DNA of 12,500 nt from a bacterium (lineage in GTDB: Bacteria; SM23-31; JAUVVT01). The stretch is taken from contig JAUWXV010000097.1 in the NCBI GenBank assembly GCA_030616165.1, forward strand, positions 1 to 12,500, written 5' to 3'. The notes beneath the pieces are model-generated. The model did no database searches. It was not told where the DNA came from and saw nothing but the letters and a program-made list of their open reading frames with translations. Made by a program: the position numbers and the translations under genes. Below, piece by piece: positions 6,340 to 12,500 of this stretch (position 1 is its first letter; every line of letters starts with the position of its first letter).

Positions 6340-9300
6340 ATGCAAATTTTAGGAATAGCAAAATATGAATTTCTGCTTTTAAGACGTACTATACGCTTTA
6401 AATTAGCGATTCTGCTTTATGCTGTCGTAATCGTGTTATTGAATCTTTTAATTGCCCAAAGGGATCTAATCGGGCGAAGCCCTATGATTACAACATTGTC
6501 AGGTTTTTCCCCATACATATCCGCTTTTTTCTTTTCATTTATTTCTGCCTTTATTATACCATTTATAGTCGGAAACTTCCTCACAGACGACAAAAAAACA
6601 CGAATAAAAGAAGTCATCTACTCCAAACCCATCTCAAACTTAAAATATATAACCGGAAAATTCATCGGCTCAAATTTAGCGTTAATAACTATTTGTGTAA
6701 TTGTAATGTTCCTCTCTTCAGTTATTCAGATATCAATAGCCGTCAGACCCTACAAACTTTATCCATATATAACTTCGTTTCTCCTTATCTGTTTACCTAC
6801 AATCATTTTTATTACTGGATTTGTTTACGCTTTAAATTTCATAATTAAAAATCGCTGCCTGGTATTTTTGACAGTGGTGGGATTTTCAATTCTTTCAATA
6901 TTTATAATCGGTGAAAAAATATACAGACTTTTCGACTTTGCTGCAATAACCCTTCCTCTTAATCCGTCTGACATCATGGGCTACGGAAACATAGATCAAG
7001 AAATAATTCAGAGAATTGCATATACATTCCTCGGTCTGTCTTTAGTGTTTTTGTCTGCAGTATTTCCGTTCCGCCTTTCCGGAATTAGATATTTACGCAT
7101 TAAGATGCTCATCATTTCCACTATAACTGCTCTTATTCCCGTTTTTCTTTTTATGATTATTTTAAATGACTATTCTAAAGATAAACAAATAAGACTAAAT
7201 ACATTGCAAGCGCATGACAAATATTCAGAATTTCCTGTTATTGAAGTTCCTCATTATGATATGAATATAACACTTTTCCCTTCAAAACATCGAATGAAAG
7301 CGGATGTAAAGATGAATATATTATTTCCAGAAGATGAGAAAGTGAGTCAATTAGTTTTTGTTTTGAATACAGGATTAAAAATTAATAACATTACAGATGA
7401 AAATGGACTTGATTTACCATATAGCCGAGAATATTCCATTCTCGCTATAAATGTTGAAAAATTTAATAATCCCCCAAAACAGATAAATATCTCTTATGAA
7501 GGTTCTATAAACGAAAACAGTTTCTACCTGCTTGATGAAACAAAAGAGAAAATATATCTTGAATTTTCCAGTTTCAGAATTCCTCAGTTAAGATGGAATG
7601 TTGGAGAATGCTCATCATGGATTGGCACTGGTAATATATTTCTTATTCCTGAATCGAGGTGGTATCCTGTCCCAGGTGCTGACTATAGGGAGAGAGTAAA
7701 AATATCAAAACCTGTGAATTTTTCCACTGCCAATATTTCCGTTACTATCCCAGAAAAATACAAAGTTATAACTCAAGGTTCACTTATTAATACTAAAAAT
7801 GAAGATAATAGAATAATTTATACTTATAAAACTGACATCCCTGTCCCACAGTTCTCAATAAATGCAGGCGAATATATAGTAAAACATACTTGCGTTGACA
7901 GTATCGATTTTTATGCATATTACAGCCCACAACATAAACGGCATGCTGAATTTTTTGCAGATACAAGCAGCATCATTCAGGAAACTATTAAAGAACTTAA
8001 AGATTGGATAGAAACAGAAACTACGTTAAAATATCCATATCCCTCATTTTCTCTTGTTGAGGTTCCTATCGATTTCAGAACATATTTTGAAGCCTACGGA
8101 GATTTTAATCCGAAGGTTCAGCCGGGTATTGTTATGATTTCTGAAAACAATATTAACCTATTAGGTGTTCAATATGTCAATTATTTTAATGCCGATAAAA
8201 ACCGTGCAAGAAGAAGTGGAGGCGAATTAAATATATCAGATAGAAAGAAATTTTATTTAAAAAAATACCTGGCGTCAAATCTTGCTAATACGGGTATATT
8301 TGGTGGAAAAGATGGTAACGAAATGGATTGGGGATCATATTTTTTAAATATCATCACAGAATATTGGGGATTTCAAATAGGCTGTCAAGACAGGTTATCA
8401 AGTTTGATCAGGAAAGGCATTAACAGGCAAATACCTCAATTTCTAAATGCAGATGGTGATGAAATATTTCCTATTAGTATAAATAAGATTCTCAAAGCAA
8501 TTGAAACAAAACCGCTCATCGAATTCTCACCTAAAGAAGATGGAATACTTTATAATAGCGTTATGAAGTTAAAATGTCCTGCTATCATAAAATGCTTCTG
8601 TCAGGAAATTGGTGAAGAAAAATATAAAGAAATTATATTGAAATTTCTTGAAAAATATAGATATAAAAATCCCTCCTTTGAAGATTTTAAACGCTTTGCG
8701 GAAGAAATTTCCGGGAAGAACTTTGATAATTTTTTCCATCAATGGTTTGAGACAATAGACCTTCCGGGATATACCATTACAAAAGCTGAAAGCTACCCTT
8801 TGGAAACTAATAAAATGGAAAATAAGTATCAAATGATAGTAAGAGTCAGGAACTGGGAAGAAGGTCGTGGAAATATCAAAGTTCACTTCAAAACAGAAAA
8901 AGATGATATTTATAGAGATGTTCTCTTTGAATCTTATGAAGAAAAAGAAATAAGGGTTATTGTCCCTGATAAGCCGAGATATGTTGAGATAGACCCGATA
9001 TTCGCTAAAAACTGGACACGCCTTAGGTTCACCTACAAAGTTCCGGAAAAACCTGTGAAAGTCATTCCATTCGAAGGCATAAAAACGGTCAAATCTGAAA
9101 AATCAAAGGAAATCATCGTAGATGATCAGGATGCAGGCTTCTCCATTGTCAGTCTGAAAAAAGAACGAATGAGAATTTTCGGAAAGAAAAAAGATAAATC
9201 AAATATTACAGAAGAATTTAATGGCATTTCTGAGACACTTATGGCTACCCTTTCCCGAATCGGTAATTGGACAAGGTTTTATTATGGGCAATCTTACGGT

Positions 9301-9648
9301 AAATACAGAAACAGCCTTGTCGTAAAAAATAAAGGCAAAGGTAGTTCCTATGCATCATGGAAGACTGTAATCCCTGAAGACAACATTTATGACACATATA
9401 TCTTTATCAATAATTATACCAGAAACTACCGGCCTTTTGGAGAAAATATAGGAAGCATGTTTTACATCATTGTAGTTTATAATGACGGCAAAAGCAATGT
9501 TGATCTAAAGACATCTCGAAATATGGACGGGTGGCACTATCTCGGTGAATTTGAATATAAAAAAGGAGATACAGCTGAAATAAGACTATCTGATAAATGC
9601 GATGGAGTAGTGATTGCGGATGCAGTCAAGTGGGTTCCGGCAGATTAG
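6340..9648 (+). CDS. ABC-2-like permease fused to an inactive-looking M1 peptidase domain and a golvesin-like domain
   Basis: 1102 residues in three parts. Residues 1-275 carry about seven membrane helices (21-39, 58-79, 111-131, 143-168, 174-191, 227-244, 255-275) after a short basic start, as in ABC-2 permeases. With the N-terminus inside, the rest would face outward. Residues about 300-515 read as an M1-type beta-saddle and 520-805 as its catalytic region, ending FFHQWFETIDLPGY like M1 relatives. No HExxH occurs: the aligned place (about 640-656, LKKYLASNLANTGIFGG) has neither zinc histidine, and the GxMEN motif is also missing. Residues about 925-1100 resemble a golvesin/xanthan-lyase C-terminal domain (GWHYLGEFEYKKGD, VIADAVKWVP). 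Permease-M1 fusions are known; in them an ATPase gene is usually adjacent, but none is here. The ribosome binding site is weak. Likely role: an outward-facing binding or assembly factor rather than a peptidase. Confidence 0.8.
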   Translation: MQILGIAKYEFLLLRRTIRFKLAILLYAVVIVLLNLLIAQRDLIGRSPMITTLSGFSPYISAFFFSFISAFIIPFIVGNFLTDDKKTRIKEVIYSKPISNLKYITGKFIGSNLALITICVIVMFLSSVIQISIAVRPYKLYPYITSFLLICLPTIIFITGFVYALNFIIKNRCLVFLTVVGFSILSIFIIGEKIYRLFDFAAITLPLNPSDIMGYGNIDQEIIQRIAYTFLGLSLVFLSAVFPFRLSGIRYLRIKMLIISTITALIPVFLFMIILNDYSKDKQIRLNTLQAHDKYSEFPVIEVPHYDMNITLFPSKHRMKADVKMNILFPEDEKVSQLVFVLNTGLKINNITDENGLDLPYSREYSILAINVEKFNNPPKQINISYEGSINENSFYLLDETKEKIYLEFSSFRIPQLRWNVGECSSWIGTGNIFLIPESRWYPVPGADYRERVKISKPVNFSTANISVTIPEKYKVITQGSLINTKNEDNRIIYTYKTDIPVPQFSINAGEYIVKHTCVDSIDFYAYYSPQHKRHAEFFADTSSIIQETIKELKDWIETETTLKYPYPSFSLVEVPIDFRTYFEAYGDFNPKVQPGIVMISENNINLLGVQYVNYFNADKNRARRSGGELNISDRKKFYLKKYLASNLANTGIFGGKDGNEMDWGSYFLNIITEYWGFQIGCQDRLSSLIRKGINRQIPQFLNADGDEIFPISINKILKAIETKPLIEFSPKEDGILYNSVMKLKCPAIIKCFCQEIGEEKYKEIILKFLEKYRYKNPSFEDFKRFAEEISGKNFDNFFHQWFETIDLPGYTITKAESYPLETNKMENKYQMIVRVRNWEEGRGNIKVHFKTEKDDIYRDVLFESYEEKEIRVIVPDKPRYVEIDPIFAKNWTRLRFTYKVPEKPVKVIPFEGIKTVKSEKSKEIIVDDQDAGFSIVSLKKERMRIFGKKKDKSNITEEFNGISETLMATLSRIGNWTRFYYGQSYGKYRNSLVVKNKGKGSSYASWKTVIPEDNIYDTYIFINNYTRNYRPFGENIGSMFYIIVVYNDGKSNVDLKTSRNMDGWHYLGEFEYKKGDTAEIRLSDKCDGVVIADAVKWVPAD

Positions 9649-9753
9649 ACTGTTATAAGTATTAGATATTTTTTAAATCCTGATATTTATTTTTCTTATC
9701 ATTTTATTATTACCTAAATAACAAATTTCAATTCTTAAATAGGAGTAAAAATC

Positions 9754-10005
9754 ATGAACAAAGCACAATTAATCTCAGAAGTAGCAAAGAAAGCAAATTT
9801 AAGTAAGAAAGACGCAGCAAATGCTGTAAATGCTACTATTGATGCCATTAAGAAAAATGTTAAAAAGGGAGTAACACTTGTTGGTTTCGGAACTTTTAAA
9901 GTTATAAGAAGAAAAGCAAGGACTGGTAGGAATCCTCAGACAGGTGAAAAGATAAGAATAAAAGCAAAAAATGTTGTGAAGTTTAAACCGGGGAAAGGAT
10001 TATAA
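9754..10005 (+). CDS. HU/IHF-family nucleoid DNA-binding protein
   Basis: 83 residues, slightly short of the usual 90. All family landmarks are present: an N-terminal MNKAQLISEVAKKANLSKKD helix pair, GFGTF at 44-48, and the beta-arm motif RTGRNPQTGE with the DNA-intercalating Pro61. The C-terminus KNVVKFKPGKGL ends early but keeps the last conserved helix start. It acts as a dimer that bends and compacts DNA. AGGAG at 9741-9745, eight bases before the ATG, supports the start. It stands alone between two unrelated large genes. The upstream gap (9649-9753) has only a poor promoter match, CTGATA near 9680 with T/A-rich sequence after it. HU versus a one-chain IHF-like role cannot be separated from sequence alone. 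Confidence 0.95.
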   Translation: MNKAQLISEVAKKANLSKKDAANAVNATIDAIKKNVKKGVTLVGFGTFKVIRRKARTGRNPQTGEKIRIKAKNVVKFKPGKGL

Positions 10006-10043
10006 ATCGTTATCTTCACAATTTATGCTTTAAAAATAGCCGA

Positions 10044-10076
10044 AATTTACTATAAACTACAAGTAAATTATATAAT
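10044..10076 (+). promoter_or_regulatory. Operator-like inverted repeat abutting a -10 box before the GH42 gene
   Basis: AATTTACT (10044-10051) and AGTAAATT (10062-10069) are perfect eight-base inverted arms around ten bases. They sit directly before TATAAT (10071-10076), a perfect -10 hexamer 63 bases upstream of the ATG at 10139. A -35 match is poor (TTTACT at 10046-10051, 19 bases away). The arrangement fits a dimeric regulator binding over the promoter, though a small hairpin is also possible. Confidence 0.4.
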
Positions 10077-10138
10077 ATCTTTCTCTTTATTTTCATTTAC
10101 TTCTAATATTATAACAAAATAAGAGGGAATCTATAGCT

Positions 10139-12250
10139 ATGTTTATTCATTTATATCTAAAAAATCAAAAAATTAGTTTAAAAAAACTTTTTCTTCTTGC
10201 GATTCTTCCATTATTTTTTAATTATTCTGAAGGAGCAGCAGAAACTCCTGAAATTAGCACAATACTTTATGGAGCGTCCTATTATCATGAATACATGCCT
10301 TATGAGAGGCTTGAAAAAGATATTCAGTTGATGAAAAAAGCAGGTATCAATTTTGTTCGATTAGGAGAATCGACCTGGAGCAGTTGGGAACCAAGCGAAG
10401 GAGAGTTTAAGTTTGCCTGGATGGAAAGGATTTTAGACCATCTGAATCAAAATGGTATTAAGGTGATTTTGGGTACTCCAACCTATTCTATTCCACCCTG
10501 GCTTTACAGAAAACATCCTGAAATTTTGGTCACCCGGCTGGGCGGTGAAAAAAGCTTTTACGGTCCCAGGCAGAATATGGACATCACTCACCCCACATAT
10601 CTTTTTTATGCAGAGCGGATTATACGGAAGATTATTTACCATTTTAGAGACCATCCTGCTATTATCGGTTACCAGATTGACAATGAAACCAGTTCTTATG
10701 GAACTGCAGGAAGGAATGTTTATTTCGGATTTGTGGATTATCTTAAGAAAAAATTCAAATCAACCGCTGCATTGAACAAAATTTGGGGATTTACTTACTG
10801 GGGGCAACTATTGAACGATTGGGATGAACTTCCACCAAGAGACGGTATTCTTAATCCTGGTTACAAACTCGAATGGGAGCGCTACCAACAGAAAATCGTT
10901 ACTGATTTTCTTGCCTGGCAAGCCTCTATTGTGAACGAATACAAACGACCCGGTCAATTTATTACGCATAATTTCGTCGGTGGAGTCCGCACCAATATTG
11001 ACGAGTTTGAAATTGCCAAACACTTGGATATCACCAGTGTTAATCCCTATCATCCTGTTCAGGATGAACTCGATGGTGAGCGGATAGCCCTCTCAGGTGA
11101 CCTCTGCCGTTCACTAAAGCAAAATAACTACCTCGTAACAGAAACCAATGCCCAAACAATTGGTTGGGATTCAAAGAATCAATTCCCTCCTTATGATGGT
11201 CAACTTCGCTTGAATGTTTACAGTCATCTGTCCAGCGGAGCTAATTTAGTAGCATATTGGCACTGGCACTCACTCCATTATGGGCAGGAAACCTACTGGA
11301 AAGGAGTGCTTTCTCACGACCTTGAACCCAATAGGGTATATCAGGAAGTAAGCCGTATTGCTCATGAATTGAAACAGGTAGGACCTCAGTTGGTAAACCT
11401 GAAGAAAAACAATAAAGTTGCAATACTCTATAGTGTAGATTCTTACCAAGGTATCCAGTTTATGCCTTTTCACGACAATGTCGATTATATGACCATTCTG
11501 CATCAGTTTTACAAAACTCTATACCGTCTGAATGTTGGTGTGGATTTTGTCTTTCCCCAAAGTTCAAGTTTTTCCAACTATGACATAATTGTCGTACCGC
11601 CGCTTTATATTGCAAGCGATGCGTTACTGGAGAAATTAGTAGATTTTGTCAAAGAAGGAGGACACCTTCTCCTTTCTTTCAAAAGCGGATTTTGTAATGA
11701 ATACTCAACAGTGCGTTGGACCAAAATGCCCGCTTCTTTGCGTGAAGCATGTGGATTTTACTATCAGGAGTTTTCCAATTTAAAAAAGGAATTACCGCTG
11801 AGAGGGGATCCCTACAAGGTAGAAGAAGAAAATAGGGTCTCAGTATGGGCAGAATTACTCATTCCCGAAAATGCAACTCCCCTGGCTTTTTATGAGCACC
11901 CGTTCTTTGTTAAATATCCTGCTCTTACCCGCAATAAATACGGCAAAGGAACTGTGACCTATCAGGGAACAGTGCTTTCGGATAAACTTCAGGAAAAAGT
12001 TATGTCGGAAATTCTGGACTTAGCCGGCTTGACAGGACCAGACCAAAAACTCACACCACCAGTAAGGGTAAAACATGGAGTGAACAATGCTGGGAAAAAC
12101 ATTCACTATTATTTGAATTATTCCGGCCAAACTCAGACTTTTACCTATACATATGCAAACGGCACTGATCTTCTTACAGATAATCCAGTTAAGAAATCTC
12201 AAGCCGTAACTCTGAATGCATGGGACCTTGTAATTATCGAAGAAGAGTAA
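10139..12250 (+). CDS. Exported GH42 family glycoside hydrolase (beta-galactosidase-like)
   Basis: 703 residues. A basic start and hydrophobic stretch (about 15-30) ending near EGAAET form a signal peptide, so the enzyme is exported, unlike many cytoplasmic GH42 enzymes. The TIM-barrel (about 40-420) opens with LYGASYYHEYMP and GINFVRLGESTWSSWEP. Acid/base Glu183 is preceded by Asn182 in YQIDNET; nucleophile Glu335 lies in LVTETNAQT. Both match the clan A pattern of GH42. Residues about 425-635 are the Rossmann-like middle domain used for trimer contacts (IIVVPPLYI, EGGHLLLS), followed by a small beta domain to the end. The zinc-cluster cysteines known in some GH42 members are absent (GPRQNMD replaces the Cys-containing stretch). 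AGAGGGA at 10122-10128 precedes the ATG. The expected reaction is release of beta-linked galactose, or of another sugar such as arabinose or fucose, from oligosaccharides outside the cytoplasm. G+C is higher than in the two neighbours. Confidence 0.92.
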   Translation: MFIHLYLKNQKISLKKLFLLAILPLFFNYSEGAAETPEISTILYGASYYHEYMPYERLEKDIQLMKKAGINFVRLGESTWSSWEPSEGEFKFAWMERILDHLNQNGIKVILGTPTYSIPPWLYRKHPEILVTRLGGEKSFYGPRQNMDITHPTYLFYAERIIRKIIYHFRDHPAIIGYQIDNETSSYGTAGRNVYFGFVDYLKKKFKSTAALNKIWGFTYWGQLLNDWDELPPRDGILNPGYKLEWERYQQKIVTDFLAWQASIVNEYKRPGQFITHNFVGGVRTNIDEFEIAKHLDITSVNPYHPVQDELDGERIALSGDLCRSLKQNNYLVTETNAQTIGWDSKNQFPPYDGQLRLNVYSHLSSGANLVAYWHWHSLHYGQETYWKGVLSHDLEPNRVYQEVSRIAHELKQVGPQLVNLKKNNKVAILYSVDSYQGIQFMPFHDNVDYMTILHQFYKTLYRLNVGVDFVFPQSSSFSNYDIIVVPPLYIASDALLEKLVDFVKEGGHLLLSFKSGFCNEYSTVRWTKMPASLREACGFYYQEFSNLKKELPLRGDPYKVEEENRVSVWAELLIPENATPLAFYEHPFFVKYPALTRNKYGKGTVTYQGTVLSDKLQEKVMSEILDLAGLTGPDQKLTPPVRVKHGVNNAGKNIHYYLNYSGQTQTFTYTYANGTDLLTDNPVKKSQAVTLNAWDLVIIEEE

Positions 12251-12252
12251 TT

Positions 12253-12355
12253 TTTTAGGTCCAGCAGCATAATTTCTCATTAAATGAACACCTGTGATGA
12301 ATAGATATAACAAGAATGATAATTGTATTATCTCGAAAAAAATTGCTGCCTAAAA
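12253..12355. repeat. Imperfect inverted repeat after the GH42 gene
   Basis: TTTTAGG (12253-12259), GCAGCA (12264-12269) and AATTT (12271-12275) match in order the reverse complement of 12340-12355, with a four-base and a short A/T insertion in the left copy. The arms are about 64 bases apart. It may be a decayed palindromic element or a weak bidirectional terminator between convergent genes. Confidence 0.3.
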
Positions 12356-12402
12356 GTATTACATCAATCCAAACAACAATGCAATCGTATTATCCTAATG
12401 CG

Positions 12403-12500
12403 TCATCCAGGTCTCGATAGGCAAAAAACACTAATTATTAGTTCATCAAATCCTTCCTCACTAAATATTTCATTAAGCTCAGTCGGAACCGGTTTTAACT
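12403..12500 (-). CDS. Possible C-terminal end of a minus-strand gene entering from the right
   Basis: On the minus strand one frame is open from the right edge for 31 codons to a TGA at 12405-12403. The peptide has a protein-like composition (PTELNEIFSEEGFDELIIS) and would be convergent with the GH42 gene. It is too short to identify, and an open frame of this length can arise by chance. The other two minus-strand frames have stops near the edge. Confidence 0.3.
   Translation of the reverse strand, partial: LKPVPTELNEIFSEEGFDELIISVFCLSRPG

Noticed and set aside
8560-8890. Minus-strand open frames inside the permease fusion, the hydrolases and the oxidoreductase
   Set aside because: All are shorter than the sense gene, lack ribosome binding sites and show no protein family features.
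6340-9648. Active M1 aminopeptidase annotation
   Set aside because: Reading the whole protein shows no HExxH zinc motif and no GxMEN motif, so an active peptidase call is not supported.

Overview
The window is A+T-rich bacterial chromosome with Shine-Dalgarno sites of the AGGAG type and long A/T tracts between genes. The gene families suggest a heterotrophic glycan-degrading bacterium, possibly of the FCB superphylum or a related candidate phylum. They are a DUF5060 glycoside hydrolase, a GH42 hydrolase, an ABC permease fused to an M1-like domain, and a golvesin/xanthan-lyase-type C-terminal domain. This placement is inference from family distribution; no rRNA or marker gene is present.

Layout. 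(1) 1-1535, minus strand: a helical-repeat protein of unknown function that runs off the left edge. It is open for all 511 visible codons. (2) 1536-1972: a divergent intergenic region with a palindromic repeat, a promoter-like pair and a nested inverted repeat in the putative leader of the next gene. (3) 1973-3592: a lipoprotein-type glycoside hydrolase. (4) 3799-4830: a Gfo/Idh/MocA oxidoreductase. (5) 4986-6209: a GT-A-type glycosyltransferase. (6) 6340-9648: a giant membrane protein combining a seven-helix ABC-2-like permease, an M1-aminopeptidase-like domain that has lost its zinc site, and a C-terminal golvesin-like domain. (7) 9754-10005: an HU-type nucleoid protein. (8) 10139-12250: an exported GH42 hydrolase. 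(9) 12251-12500: a short tail with an inverted repeat and possibly the last 31 codons of a minus-strand gene.

Working together. The two exported hydrolases and the oxidoreductase fit extracellular glycan cleavage followed by cytoplasmic sugar oxidation. Each gene has its own ribosome binding site and an untranslated gap of roughly 100-380 bases, so this is more likely a set of single transcription units than one operon. Two inverted copies of a 33-base palindromic element bracket the hydrolase plus oxidoreductase pair (1676-4935). Both hydrolases look richer in G+C than the genes around them. The most unusual object is the permease/pseudo-peptidase/golvesin fusion, which has no ABC ATPase gene beside it.
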